A stretch of DNA of 64,000 bases from positions 41,547,858 to 41,611,857 of the forward strand of contig NC_052508.1 of assembly GCF_014356525.2 (NCBI RefSeq), in the 5' to 3' direction. The notes under the pieces are model-generated. The model worked only from the letters and a program-made list of their open reading frames with translations. It was not told the DNA's origin and did not search any database. Position 1 is the stretch's first letter. Every line of letters begins with the position of its first letter. The position numbers and the translations under genes are program-made. Source of the stretch: Nilaparvata lugens. Its lineage: Eukaryota > Arthropoda > Insecta > Hemiptera > Delphacidae. Positions 34,501 to 48,965 of the stretch are shown here, in pieces.

Positions 34501-35446
34501 ACCCTGCAAAATTATCTAATATTATTATTTGGGGCAATGAATATTCTTATGGATAGACTAGGGACAACACAGTCGCCGTTGCTCGTGAATTGAATGTATG
34601 GCCTATTAGCTAAAAATAATTATTACTCGTCGAGTCCGTGGAACATTTATAAAATATTCCTTATGCATGTCAGAGCTATCGAAATACCTGAACTGAATCC
34701 GAAAAGAGCAGATATGAACTTTAATTTTCTCATGGACTCCGAATCAAATCCTTAGATTCAAGAGAAAAAACTTCCAAAGATATTAACACGCGAGTAGTCG
34801 CACGGACTCGCAGAACGACCCCTGACGCATTTTGCTCACACTCACCCTTATGGCTCCCTAGACTACAAACAGTTGGTTTTGACAATGCTCTTTCAATATT
34901 TATTGATTTCAAATTTTTCCAAACCTGTTTTATGTTATCAAATACTATTTAATAGTATACAATAACATCATACATGGAGGAGATTCCAAAAATACATAAT
35001 GCAAATTTATTGTTATAATCTATCATTTTTATGGGATAGAATAATCTACTCATGAATGGAATGAATATACCTTCTTTATTCGACTCATTTTTCGACATCT
35101 AGATAGAATAAAAAGATAATGAAAGTTTAAATCAGAAGATGGAATATAAAATAGGAAGATAATACCTATATATTGAAATTAGTCAACGTTCATTCTTTCG
35201 TCCTCAAACTGTTCAAGGACTCAAACTGTTCAAGATTGTCTAGAGGACAGTCACAGCGAGGATTACATGAGCTGCCAACCTTGGAAAACGAAATTTCCGA
35301 AAGCTACATACAAAAGTTACAATTGTGCGGCAATTTGCCGCGGGCGCAACTACTCGTGTGAAAATTTAATCACATTATGGTTTATAATGTTCCAAAATAA
35401 CATGCTCCATGATTTGTGCATATCAGGTTGTTCTTAAAACCGAACT
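31585..35446. other. Unassigned 3.9-kb stretch with a purine-rich kilobase
   Basis: No gene could be supported. About 32030-33060 is strikingly rich in A and G on the plus strand, with runs of GAGAGAGTGAG; the long minus-strand frames there are Ser/Leu/Phe-rich consequences of that skew. Segments around 31880-31960, 33060-33300 and 33640-33740 have higher GC and CpG, and could include promoter or first-exon sequence, but I see no splice or homology evidence. Confidence 0.4.
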
Positions 35447-36322
35447 ATTCAAATCAAATCAAATCGAATCTTTATTTTGTCCCAAAAACATAATTACAAT
35501 GACAAAAATGGTTATAAATGAAAAAAGTAAAATACAATATAAAATGAAAAAGAAAAATACCATTAATAGGATTATACATAACTATATTAAAAACGGGAAG
35601 TCCCTGCAAGGTTCGAGGAACCTGAGCGCAGAGGCCGAGTGTTCAATGCTTAACAGTACATGAAAATAATAATGGGATATTATTAAGAAATAGGGAAAAG
35701 AAAAAGTGAGTGAGGAAGGGAAGAGAAAGAGCAGAGTGAAGGCATAGGGGAGAGTAAAGAATAGTTGAAGATTACATAAAAAAACATGAGAAGTCTTTAT
35801 ACTAAGCTATGAGGAAATTACATTGTCAAAATTACATTGTTCGAGATTATCCATGTATGAATTTCAATTAGCAGTTTTCTATTTACTAGTGATAAAATGG
35901 TTAGGAATAACATTGATGAGCTTTGATACCTGATATAAAAATTGTTTTCTACAAATTGATAAAATAGTATCTGTAATTTGAAAGGTAATAGATGAGGGAC
36001 GGAGGTTATATGGTGAAACACGCAGGTTGAAAAGATTCATATGTTTATTTATGTAGATGATTAAATTTTCTATGTAAAGCTGCCTGACAGTTAAAACATC
36101 TAGCTCACTAAACAGGTACTCACTTGGATAGAGTCTGGGTTTTCCCAATATAGCTCTTATAATGTGTTTTTGAATTACAAAAAGTTTCTCCAAGTGGTTT
36201 GAGTATGTTCCACCCCAAATTTTTATTCCATATTGCAGAAATGATTGAATGTAGGCAAAATATATGAGTCTTGAGATTTTTTGACGTGACAATGTCTTAT
36301 AAATTGGTTTGCCGGGTGACAC
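35447..36322 (-). pseudogene. LINE 3' fragment: reverse transcriptase C-terminus and tail
   Basis: A minus-strand frame at 35879-36322 encodes YFAYIQSFLQYGIKIWGG and VIQKHIIRAILGK, the C-terminal thumb region of Jockey/CR1-type LINE reverse transcriptases. Downstream on the same strand is about 430 bp of 3' UTR ending in tandem GATTT units at 35450-35472. The upstream part is displaced by the inserted block at 36317-36704. Confidence 0.8.
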
Positions 36323-36704
36323 TTCAAGAAACTGCGTTACGTTCCCACGTTATGCGCTCACAATGAGAGCGAGTGAGAGCGTTCGTTCGGTTCACGGTCG
36401 TCTGGAAAGAGCACGAATAGGAGCAGTGGCGAGCAACCAGCAGCGACCCGAAGCATTCACCTGGAGAGAGAGTGAAACGGAGCTGTCAACCTGCGCAGGC
36501 GCAACAAGCAAACTCCTGCGACTGCGCCACTACTTGCGCCACAAATATGAAATTCAGTGCGAGATTCTTTGTATAAATAGATGTTTTAAATATAATTCTT
36601 TGTATAAATAAATGTTTTAAATTGTTACTATTACTTCATCACTCTTTCTACTATACGAATGAATATTAACATTAAAATTATTTTACCACTCTAAGTCGTT
36701 GTCA
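36317..36704. other. GC-richer inserted block, solo-LTR candidate
   Basis: Lies between two pieces of LINE reverse transcriptase. The first 230 bp are GC-rich with GAGAGCG-type runs. Near 36563-36622 a unit of about 32 bp beginning TTCTTTGTATAAATA is repeated twice and contains TATA-like elements. TGACAC at the left and TTGTCA at the right are inverted, but no flanking duplication was found. It could be a solo LTR; it could also be host promoter-like DNA. Confidence 0.25.
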
Positions 36705-36960
36705 CGTAAAACTTTCGCCCGTATACCGACTTTACAGGCAACCAGACTTTTTTTATTACTAACTTGGCTGATATTACGGAATTTACTTATCCGATGTCTG
36801 AGTTTGTTACATGTACTATTGATGTGAACATCCCAACGCAAATGTTGATCAATCATTACACCCAAATATTTAACAAGATGTTCTCTATTAAGCTTTGAGC
36901 ATGTACAATTTATCCAATCAGATTTATTATTTATAAAAAGTAGAGTATCAAGTTTACTGA
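36705..36960 (-). pseudogene. LINE reverse transcriptase fragment
   Basis: On the minus strand this reads KYLGVMIDQHLRWDVHI followed by LRHRISKFRN, the conserved block after the catalytic YADD of LINE reverse transcriptases. It directly precedes, in the same orientation, the C-terminal piece at 35879-36322, so the two are probably halves of one LINE or of two close relatives. Confidence 0.7.
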
Positions 36961-37157
36961 TCTATTACAAGAAGTGCACTCTCGATTTATCCGATCTTAT
37001 TGAAATGATTTATCAAATGAATTGGATAAATTATTTTAAAAAATCTTTATTGTATTAGAGTCCAATACTGCAGTTGTAGAAAAAATTTGTATGTAAAGGT
37101 ATAAAGGTTAATTTTGTTTTTCTTTTTGTGTAGTTGAGAAGTTGATATTGTGGTAAT

Positions 37158-37339
37158 TGAATGAAAAAGACTAAGTAATTGTCAAAAAACCACATATTTA
37201 TTGATACTTAGAAAGACCGGTTTCGGTGATTACACCATTGTCAATCTCTGATAAACTCTGATAAAGACCGAAACCGGGGTTTCTAAGTATCAATGATTCT
37301 GTAGTTTTTTGACAATTTCTTAGTCTTTTCCATTCAAAA
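37158..37339. repeat. Head-to-head inverted pair of a 70-bp repeat
   Basis: TTGAATGAAAAAGACTAAG...CCGGTTTCGGT on the left is matched in inverse by ACCGAAACCGG...CTTAGTCTTTTCCATTCAA on the right, with a spacer of about 35 bp. CCGAAACCGG followed by TAAGTATCAAT and GTTTTTTGACAATT resembles a widespread insect LINE or SINE tail. No coding. Confidence 0.75.
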
Positions 37340-40146
37340 GGTAAGATTTGTGTGTATTTAATATAAAGGTACCTCCTTGATGAGTCCAGTGTCCCTTCAA
37401 ACAGTGTCTCTAGCACTTTCAATGGAGAAAATAATATATGACATGGCAATCTTCACAATATACTGTACTTATTGTACTGGCCCTTCTCATTAAATTGAAA
37501 GTTGTATTCATGAGCGAGGTCTACTGTTCGCAGAACTACTAGTTAAAATTTGTTCCAGTAACGAAACTTGTAACAAATGTAATTTATATTCATAGTTACT
37601 GTGCTAGGATAATGTATATTTTCATTAGAATTTAGAAATTCATCTTCCGGAACTATCCAATCTAAATCGGAATTATCAATTGGAATGAGTGAGCAGTGAA
37701 AAATGGTGATCAATGGGCATGAATATTACCTATTACCTGAGTAGCCTTTCTCTTGCCACCCTTGAAAAGAAATGAGAAAAAGATTACTTCTTCAAATCAA
37801 GAGTTTGTTGTAGTACTATGGGGATTCATAGGAATAGCAGATATATTCTGGGACTTCGGTTTCAATCGTATCAAATCGTGAAGATTAGAGCTTGACAATA
37901 TTGTAATTTTTTACAATGGACAATTCTATTGAGACAATTTCTTCTTTTGGAAAGAAGCAGAAACCCGAATTTAAGCATTCCAAGACTTCACTTGAAAAGT
38001 AACGACCTCTGAGAGCTTATCTTTATTTCATGGGTGAGCATTTCCATACGCATTATTCTCTTTTTCCCCAGGAATATTCCTAGGCACGAGAGCCATTCAT
38101 TTTCTTAATTGTCACACTATCTTTCAGAATTTGAACAAAAGTCACGGAGAGCAGTATTATTTATTCATACAAAACGGATGGCTCTCCCTTATTCTCAGAG
38201 GTGATATGAAACTTTGTTTATATGAGATTCTGTCACACTCCAAATTTGAAATACGACTTTATTCCAAAGCTAGAGAGACGTTTTAGTGGGAAATTATCAT
38301 CCATATGTGACTCAACACCACCACTGAGAGACACGCATGACCCTTGACAGACGGATCATGAATGCACTTCATGGTTTTTGTCATCCCACACAAATCATAT
38401 TATGCTCAGAGACTCAGAATAGCCACACATCAGTTCTAATCAAGAATAAACGAATAAGCAATATCAGGAATCATATTCATCATCTACCACTCCCACTATC
38501 ATTATCTTACTTCTATTCAATCGTAAGGTATTACCAATCGCATTGATATTCAATTGGTAACGTTTGAATCATATCAAATTTTCAATCAATTTTTGAACCT
38601 CCCTAATAGTGATTTCGTTTACAGTTTCACTCACTTTTGACAACAGAAACTATCAACAATATATCTTCCATCCAGGGCTGTAATGTTTATTTGGAGCAGA
38701 GTTGGTCTGGATCTAGATGACCATACCATATAATGATGATCAGATTAAATAGATTGGATGAATTAAGTTTTTATTCATCCATGGAACAAAATTGTTTTTA
38801 TTTTTGAGACAGAAGCATTATGGCTTTTATTCACCATTCTTGGTGTTTTACCATCCATATACAGAGTGTCCCACGAAAAGTGTATCAGCCGAAGACCATA
38901 GATTGTACATGGTATTTGCAGCAGAAGATGAAAATTTTTCAATTTGTGTTTTCAAAAAATGTTCAGTAAAATTCTCTTACATCGACATCAGTTTTCGAGA
39001 TGTATTGATTTTTCTATATTTCAAAAAACTTCAATAACTGTAAATCTATCAGTCGAAATCTAATTGAATCGGCCTGAGAAGAAAGGTAACATGTAAAAAT
39101 TTTTAATTTTTTATTGTTGAAATGAGTTGTTTACTATGGGATACATCGATTGGAGCTGAAAGAGAACATGTCAGCATTCTCTTCATACGAGAAACAGATA
39201 TAGTATTTTTGCTGTACTGGAGTGAAAGGGAACTAGTCATGACAGCCATGTTTCCTTTCAACGCCGAACATTCGAAAATCAACTGTTTGTCAGTTGTGAT
39301 TTTTATGCTATTGTTATACCTCTGATTCATGCATTCTTTCAAGATTAGATTGCTTTCGGTTGAGGTGTTTATTGTAAAAGTTGAAGAGTGGTAATTTATA
39401 ATATCATCATGAGTGAAAGGAAGTTAACAAAAAACGTAATTTTAAGGGATGAATCTTATATAAGTTCTTATACTGGATTAAAATTGTTGTCTTAAAAGAG
39501 TTTGCACCCTAATGACGAAAAACAATCTTGAAATTATCAATACTTTTCTCTGTATTCAGTTTTTTCTCTCCCCTCGAAAATTCTGATTTTTGACATGTTA
39601 CCTTTCTCTTCAGACCGATTCAATTTCTTCGGACCGAAAGAGGAAGAGAGTCCCAATAACATCTGTATAATTCATTCCTTCGACGTTTTCTAACTATTTC
39701 ATGTGCGTTCAAACTTATTCATAGAACTATAAGTTAAACTATTCACTTATTCATTGAAACTGTTAAAAATTTGGCTTTGAACTTGATGAATGTACTTTTT
39801 TAAACGCTCATAAAAAGCACAGAAACGTAGGAGAAGGAACTATTTATTGTACAAATCTCATTGGAAATTTCTCCCTCTCACCAACCATATCCTTGGAATT
39901 GAATTTTGACTTACAGTTTTCCAGCTATTGACATTTTTTTAAATATCTCGAAAACAAAGGTCGATATAAGATAATTTCTTACTGGACATTTGTTTCTTGT
40001 AAATTCCATGTTGAATATTGGGTTTACGGCTGTTACACCTTTTGTGGTTCACACCTTTCGACACTCCGAATTTGTTGAGCATCGAAAATACCACAAGATA
40101 GGAGTTATTATAACATGATATCATAATTCACTAAATAATATTATTC
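37340..40146. other. Unassigned stretch with a possible repeat end
   Basis: No gene recognised. Near 38858 ACAGAGTGTCCCACGAAAAG resembles dispersed-repeat ends beginning ACAGRGTG. Segments near 38985 and 39935 both concern 'cgaga/tctcg' motifs in opposite orientation, hinting at a diffuse inverted element that I could not delimit. Confidence 0.35.
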
Positions 40147-40359
40147 AAAAATCTGGTGTGGCGCACTCACACAACTTTCCTTGCCGTTATGAGAATTGAT
40201 CACCAGACGCTAGTGTTCTCGCGCATCTCAAGTCTACTTATAAACAAAGATCTGAGCCAGCTGGTGACAGGACAATAACGCTGTAGACATACAAGGTCTG
40301 CTACCTCTCCATAGTGAATGATTCAATTGCCTATGGAAATAGGGCAAGGAAAGTAAAAA
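40147..40359 (-). mobile_element. Repeat family A, copy A6, internally deleted miniature
   Basis: About 210 bp containing the complete family 3' end (ATCTGGTGTGGCGCACTCAC on the plus strand), then a jump from GTGAATGATTCAATT directly to the family 5' end (GGGCAAGGAAAGTAAAAAT). It retains both termini but none of the middle, including no microsatellite. AAAAAT at each junction may be the target duplication. Confidence 0.85.
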
Positions 40360-41615
40360 TGGAAATTATAGAACCAAGTAGGATGACGATTTGTCTAAGC
40401 AATTACTGTCAATATAGTTAGTAAGTTTACATTATGGCAGATTATAAGATTCATCTTTCAATGAAACTTGAAATTAATGGAAAATGATTGATATCCAATG
40501 AATTCTCATCCATGAAAGCTTCAGGGAAATCTAGTGTAGTTCAATGCCAATTTGTAGCTCACTAATGCTAAACCATGTCAAACCACCCCGTCAGCTATAG
40601 TAAGGTCCACGTTATAATGACAGTATTTGATCAACTTTGGTTATGTTATCCTTTTCTATCATTCGACAAAGACGTTGGTACTATCCTTTTCTAGGTCCAC
40701 AACGATGCCAATTATGTTTTTGACAGTGTAGAAATATAATAATTAATTAATGCAGAGAATTGGCATCGCTATTCTCCCATCTTTATCCACTGCCATTATA
40801 ACGTGGACTTCACTATACACACTGTGCCTGGAGGTGTGGATTCCGTACTAGTTGGGTTGCAGTGAGATCATGTTAGCATTACTCATGAACAACTCTAGTG
40901 CTTTTCATTGGTTGCTGTGTGATTTGCTCTCGACTTTCAACATTCCTTATGAATAACACTCAAGCTTCACATTCAAACAATGCAGACATTTTGAAGTGAA
41001 TCCGACTAAAGCTGGCTTGCCACCTGCAGGGCACTACTCTGCACTTTTAATGCCTCGGGCAAATTACAGTTGGACACATCGAGCCACCAATCACAGAAAC
41101 AGCGCGAACAGTGTCGAAGGTTTTTGACGGTGTTCAATTATCATGATTGATGGAGTGCGCCGTGAGCCGTTGCGCAAGTAATCAGACCAACTCAGAGGTA
41201 GAGTGCAGTACAAACTCACCTATCACCACAGTTCTGACTAAGCACATTGCTCAGCTAAAGGTCAAGATTGGGTGGAAAACATTTCCATATAACATTTGAT
41301 CGATCATTTTATGAGTTCTGTCATATTCAAGAACAATTAGAGAGTAGGAACAATTCACATGAATGAGTAGTTTCCAATAAAGTGTATTTATTTGGAACTA
41401 TGCATTCCAATATATGGAATAATAGTGGGTTGCATTACCACTTTGGTTATTTAGCCAAAGAACTATACCCTATGAATAGTTTTCCATTTTCATGAAAATT
41501 GTAAATTTGATTTTCGGTTTGACCTCTAGTTTCATGAGCACTTTTTGCTCACTATTAATCTGGTAAAATTTATCTTAATCTGGTAAAATTCTATTACCAA
41601 AAGAATGGCTAATCA

Positions 41616-41642
41616 TTCTGATACATTACTAATGTATCAGAA
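41616..41642. repeat. Perfect short hairpin
   Basis: TTCTGATACATTA and its exact inverse are separated by a single C. No run of T follows and no neighbouring gene is present, so a terminator role is not indicated. Confidence 0.8.
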
Positions 41643-41989
41643 GTACATTAGGTCAATTGAGAATTGAAAAACTGTTGAACAGTTAATCAATAATCCTCAT
41701 AAGAAAAATGATGAGATGGTCGACAGTTTGTTAGCTGCTTGTATTGATATACAGTACAATATCATAAAGGAAGGAACTGGTTTTTACATGTACAGGATAG
41801 AAAAAGAAAACATTTGACGCATTATCACTCATGAACTAATGGACTTGATATTCTGATTTACCGAGGATATGCATAGGCTCATTTTTATTCCTATCAATCG
41901 GTTCATTTTTATTTGATACTTATAACAATTTCAATCGATTCACAATTCTCGAAACTCTCAACAAAACATAGCTCTCTCCAAGTGAATCC

Positions 41990-42058
41990 GTGGCGTGAGA
42001 CGCCTATTCGGTAGCATGCTGGATTCATGTATAAAAAGTTGCGGGTTCGAGACCAATC
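41990..42058 (+). other. tRNA-like segment, possible SINE head
   Basis: TTCGGTAGCATGCTGG followed about 20 bases later by GCGGGTTCGAGACC resembles a D-arm and a Pol III B box (GGTTCGANNCC). The acceptor stem does not close and the A box is imperfect, so this is not a functional tRNA. It may be a degenerate tRNA-derived SINE. Confidence 0.3.
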
Positions 42059-42353
42059 AAACTCATCTTTTGCAGAGAATTTCCAACCCTGATGGAGATC
42101 ATCCACGTGGTTTTGACAGAATAATAAATAACTCTTCAATATTGTAATGTTTTCTGGACATAGTAGATATTTGCATTTTGAAACAAAGAATTTTCTCAGG
42201 CACAAAGCACGGGTTACCTGCTGGTTTAATGAATGAGTTGATTACTGTTACATCAGCGTTATTAATTCTTTATCAGAGGATGAAAGAAGAAATATACCAA
42301 TAAACAAATTTGGAATCAGAAGGAAACAATTGATTCACAATATAACAAAGAAT

Positions 42354-43185
42354 TCCTATTATATTAAGCGAGCAATTTCTGTATGTATGTATTTATTTAT
42401 GTATATGTATGTTCAACGGGTCTCGGAGAAATCTCCAACGTTTGTGATAAAATTTGCAATATAAGAGGTTCTTGATATGAAAATTGGATTGCACAGGGTC
42501 TCATTCCTGGGAAAACTCGCTGAAGGACATGAATAGGGTAATATTGATTCATCCTTGGAGAAACAGCTGATAATTCGTCATCTGTCGATAATAGAAGATG
42601 CGAGTCCCTCTGAAACTCTGTGTGGGAGTGAGACAGAATTATGTTCAGCTGTTGAACTATTGCAATCAATCAACTGATCTTACGAGAAATATTATCTGGA
42701 AGGAAATTAATCAAATTAATCAACAGATCAGATAATTATGTTGACATGACCAATGATATTATTCTATTCAAGATCCATTCTCTTATTTATTTTAACAAGT
42801 ATTGTAGCAAACATAGTTAATCATTCTAAATTGAATTATATCAAAATGTTCAAAGTTAATAATTATTTTTGAGTTTCAAGTGATTATTGAGTGTTATTTT
42901 GTTATTCAATTTTTATTCTAAACAATCATTCAAACATTTCTGTTTTCAAATGTTTGAACTGAAAAATGGACTTGAATTCAGAATTGTAAGGAACAAAACC
43001 TACTTTTTTGACTATTTATAGTGTATAAATCAAAATTCGAGGAAGAAACTGTTTTTGGCTGTACCTGTTGGTCTTTCCCCAATCATTTTACATAACTCTG
43101 TTTTGTGTATCAATAAATAAATATAATCTATGGTTTTATGCTTCTATGCTTTTGTACTCCAGAGCGAGGCTCGGTGCCCCGATAT
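42354..43185 (+). mobile_element. Helitron-like element C, copy C2
   Basis: Starts TCCTATTATATTAAGCGAGC and ends GCTCGGTGCCCCGATAT, the same termini as C1, with the hairpin GAGCGAGGCTC just before the 3' end. 832 bp, flanked by T on both sides with no duplication. A minus-strand frame at 42397-42669 is not conserved in C1. Non-autonomous. Confidence 0.75.
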
Positions 43186-44395
43186 TCATTATTATTTGAA
43201 CATTACTGACATATTAGACTCTAATGGCTTTTAGAAACAGGAAGATTAGAGTAAGATTTTGAAGATCCTTGGAAAAGCAGTTCTGATTCAGAATTTGTTT
43301 GATGCGTCATTATTTATATTAACAGGGTGATTATAAGATATATTATAATACGAAAATTCAATCAGATGCATTTGAACTTGGAATAACAATAATATCATGA
43401 TAATGTGATAGGGATATTTTTTTCAATATGAGCAAATATATCAGTGGCATATTAATATTTTCAATACCTGAGCAAACCATATCAGTTTTGTTTCATGGTC
43501 TCGTCACACAAGTATTACATTTCAGCTCCAGCTCGTTCAAATTCAATATGTTAGGTACTCAAAATACATTGGACGCGCCCATTTCTCATGCAACAAAACG
43601 AAGACAGTTCCGTAGTCGAAATTCATTGTTTGATTGACATAAAATGAAAAAGTGTAGCTTAAAAACAAAACGAAGAACGATGAAATATTGTTATAAATCG
43701 ACGTGAAAGCCACCAAATGTATTCGGAAGGATTTGACGGCCGGAGAAGAAAACCTATTACCAAGCTCCCACAACACTCCGGAATCCGATAAAAATATACA
43801 AAAATCAATTTCTTTTTCGTTGGCTGGCGATGTGTATCCGTCGTAGTGGTACAGATTCGAGCTCTTTTGTTCGAGCCTTCATTCAATATTCGCCTGTTCC
43901 GTTCCGCCAGCGACCAAGCTGCAAAGTTATAGTGCTGGAAAGAGACAACAGCGTTGTGAGAAAATGGCGCTGACGTAGGCCTATAGCTTTTCTGTAGCAC
44001 GGCACTGTATGTAACCTTTCACACAACCGCTCACAAACGTCGCCATAAATACGTCATCACGTGCCACGTAACAAATGTTTATCGTGCTCGCATTAATAAA
44101 ACTTTATCACCGCGCGCTATGACGAAACAGATCTGGCCACTACCGTGCTACACTCGCTTCACTCGCCTCGCAAACAATAAATTCCCTTCGAATGAAGGAG
44201 AAGCTCCATATTCACACGATTTCAGATTCATTGTTCTGTATTTTGTTTTCCATTTCATCAAATCTCGCTAGAATTTGAGTTAATTTTTTCCGTAAACTTT
44301 GCAAACGTAGTGTAAAATTAACGAAGAATTGAAGGTCTTTTTCTACCCCGAATAACTAACTAGCAATTGTAACACTTACGTTGAGGGGAACACCT
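43186..44395. other. Unassigned stretch with a CpG-rich segment
   Basis: No gene supported. About 43800-44165 has more CpG than its surroundings and includes ACGTCATCACGTGCCACGTAAC at 44051-44072, which overlaps CRE-like and CACGTG motifs. It may be promoter DNA or part of a repeat. Confidence 0.35.
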
Positions 44396-45206
44396 GGGGC
44401 CTATTTCACAAAGGTACAAGTATTGTTACCAACCATGGTTACGAACAAGTACTTGTAGTTACAAGTTTACAAGTACTCACGTTTCACAAAAATTTATGAT
44501 CTACAAGTTTACAAGTTTACAATTTTACAAGTCTACAAGTACTTCAATAGTAAACATAACCTATTTTCATGATGATTTCCTTTTTTCATCCTTTATAAAG
44601 GTTACTTGTACTTTCCAATAATTACTTTGAAAATATTTGAAAGCAATATAATGTTTTTTGTACAGTCTACTTCATTTATTGCTGAATTTGTAACCTACAC
44701 ACTATATGTACTCTGTATTTATATATATAGTAGATGTACTATATATAATGTATACTATATACTGTGTATATATACTATAGTACACATAACCTATGAGGTA
44801 ACACATTAATAACTATTTTGGAAATTATTAAATTTGATTTCCAGATGCATATATTTCCAAAATAATCAATTTTAGAGGGATATAGGGCATTTTTGATTAT
44901 TAGAAATATTTATTGAATATTTAAAATCATTTTAATGATCACTTGTAAATCCTTTACTTAGCTTTCCACCTCGGTAGAAATTTCATAGTTACGAACAAGT
45001 AATTTTGACAAAAATTGTTGGCTACAATGAAAATCTTTGTGAAACACTTGTTCGTAACAAGCAAATCACTTGTAAACTTGTAGGAATTCATTGTAACTAC
45101 AAGTTTACAATTCTGCTTTTGTGAAACGCTAGTAATCAGCTGTTCTCCAAAACCATGGTTGGCAACAAGACTTGTAACCTACTTGTACCTTTGTGAAACG
45201 GGCCCC
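44396..45206. mobile_element. 811-bp MITE with GGGGCC ends and repeated ACAAGT motifs
   Basis: GGGGCCTATTTCACAAAGG at the left is matched in inverse by CCTTTGTGAAACGGGCCCC at the right. The inverted match runs on through GGTACAAGT and CCAACCATGG. Both subterminal zones contain many ACAAGTTTACAAGT repeats in the two orientations. The middle (44590-44900) is A+T-rich. No target duplication identified. Confidence 0.8.
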
Positions 45207-45566
45207 TGCTTGTAATCGCGACAAGAAAGATTCGCCAATCTACATGCAAATTGTCCATTGTAGCCTACCCAGTAATATATTGAAGAGTTCAATTTTCTGC
45301 ATCAATAAGTGTCGGCCGCCGGATGTAGATCAATGTCATTCTGAATTTTTGTCCTTTTTCTTTTATCTAATTTTTTATTTTGAGGTAACTTATATTGATA
45401 ATTCATCATTTACCCCATGTTCAAGAGTAAGTGTTAATGCCATATACCAATGTTAAATGCATTCGATGCATCTAATTGAGGATATAGTTACAGATTTCAT
45501 CTTTTTCGTTCATTTATTTATTTGTGGATACAATTACAAATCGTATCCGTATAGCAGGTCATCAGT
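45207..45566. other. Unassigned spacer
   Basis: About 360 bp between the GGGGCC MITE and X3. No gene or repeat recognised. Confidence 0.4.
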
Positions 45567-47152
45567 GCTTAGCTACGGGTATTAAAAGATAAAACTATTT
45601 TTGTGAAACATTTATGATCTAAATCCTACCAAAATTGTTATAATCGTTTTTGAGATTAGGCCACAAATTGGCATGAAAATTATAAAGTCAAATCATTCAA
45701 ATAATCAATTGATGTGTTGGAAGCGCTCTGTAGAAGAGTAGTCTGATTGCAGCGAATTTTGTAGGATATGGGGCGGGGCTTAAGAGTCGCCCTCAACTTT
45801 ATTCATTGGCAATTAATATTTCCCGTTGACAGTTATCAAATTAGCAGTGATCATGTTATTTTTGCTTTGGCAATTGAAGTTTAAATTCTAAATTAGGTTG
45901 ATTCGAAATTTGATGGCTCTGGTATCCATGGATCTCTTGCTTATTCTGGAATTTTTGGCATAGTCTGTCGCTTAGCTTGAAACCAAAAGCTTAGGGACGA
46001 AAATTTGGATGTAAACTAACATGTAACTCAATTTAATTTCTATTTAAATTGACAACTTTAGAATTCACTTTGTTATCTATCGATATCAATAGGTTTGTCT
46101 TGTGTCGCAATAACATCATGAAAGGAGATAGGAGCAGCTGATAGAATATTATGTTTTTTTCGATTTAGTTTTTAGCTGATTTTGAAACATGAAAATATCA
46201 GGCCCAGTAGCCCAAAAGCATGTTCAATTTTAATCAGGATTGAATTTCATGCAAATAAATCAGAGCAGGGTTTTTTTAATAGAAGGCTTCTCTGATTGGT
46301 TCTCATGGTATTGAGTCCGGATTATGAATTAATAGACAGTGCAACTGTCTCTCTCAAGGCCATGACAGCGTACAAACATAGAGCAACAGAGGAACCAATA
46401 CAACAGAGGAAGCTATAGAAATTAGTCGCATTTCTATCACCTCACAATGAACATTACATTCAACTACCATATTTTTGGAGAGATCGATTTTAAATTTCTT
46501 TTGTTATCATCCGGTTACTTTCTGAGCCCATTCTTCTAAATGTTCCATGAATACTGCAATGATTTAGAATAAGGTCGCCAAATTTGGTAACTCAACTACA
46601 GCTATTTTAATGTTTTTTATTTGCTCACACTTTCTTACGTTTTCAACAGACTATGGAAAAATTTTTTCTGATCAGCTGCTACTTGATGGACCAATAATAA
46701 TTTCTCTTGTTAGTTCAACGAATTTTCCCAGAGTTGAGACCTGTTACAAAATAATGTTTTTTGTCACAAGCACAATATATTCCTGATTTGATCAAAATCG
46801 TTAGAGCCGTTTTCGAGATCCGTCCGACTTGGATACATAAATCCACAAACACACATATTCAAACAATTTTGCTTTCTTAGTATAATTATTGACTCCAATG
46901 ATTATGATTTCATTCAATGAGAGCTTCTTTCAAATAATAATAACAGCTGGCATCTAAAGCAGAAATGTCAAACAGTAGCGATCATCAACATTATTTTCTT
47001 CATCTGATCTAAAGTTACCAGATTATAGTAAAATTCACATCAATGTGTCAGCATTGTTTAAAAAGAAGGGAATGATGCTATTAATGAGGAATACTGACAG
47101 TCAACGAACTGTTATAGATATTCTCCAATATTTTTATCGAAAGCTACCATAT

Positions 47153-48256
<1,104 letters not shown>

Positions 48257-48965
48257 AAAACAATCAATGTTTGGGAATCATTGATTCATGGGAAAAGCGC
48301 CTGACTTCTATGCAAGATATTTTCACATCAGGAAGGCCCGTTTTACTTAATAACCCCTTTCTTTCGCCCAAGTTAAATTTTGTCCGAATTCCCTCATTCT
48401 TTACAAACAGATTTCACAATGGACACTTCTGAAGAATGGGATCAATTGATAGAAGCAACTCCCGTCATAAAAGTTTGTTTTATGAAAAATAAAAATTATT
48501 TGTACTCCCAGGAATAGCTCTGATTGAAGCAGCAGTGCCCAATCAATTTGTTCTCGATGAATGCATTTCATTTAATTTTCAACTTGGTGCCAACCTGATG
48601 AAATAATCTCAATTCAATGCCAACCTGACAACATTAAAAATTGGTCGCCAGTTATCAACTGTTTCGAATAGGTACTCTCTCTAGATTATAGTTCTATAGT
48701 AACATATGATTTATGGACAATTCAATTATAATTATTAAGAGATTGAGAGAAGAAGAATATACATGCGAAAAGACGAACTTAAAACCCTTAAAAACCACCC
48801 TTAGAGTTGAAATATTGCCAAAAGATTCCTTAGTGAGCACCTAGGACGTATAAGGAAGCTATATTCTAAGTTTTGTTGCAATTCATCCAGTAGTTTTCCA
48901 GAAATCGTGATCAGTGTGTCAGTGAGTCAGTGAGTCAGTGAGTCAGTGAGATGAGAATTTTATCA

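Larger units (their letters stand above)
40360..42353. other. Unassigned stretch
   Basis: No gene recognised. It contains a perfect 13-bp-arm hairpin at 41616-41642 and a tRNA-like segment near 41990-42058. The rest shows no identifiable repeat family. Confidence 0.4.

Noticed and set aside
41990..42058. Functional tRNA gene
   Set aside because: The B box is good but the acceptor stem does not pair and the A box is imperfect; kept only as a tRNA-like segment.
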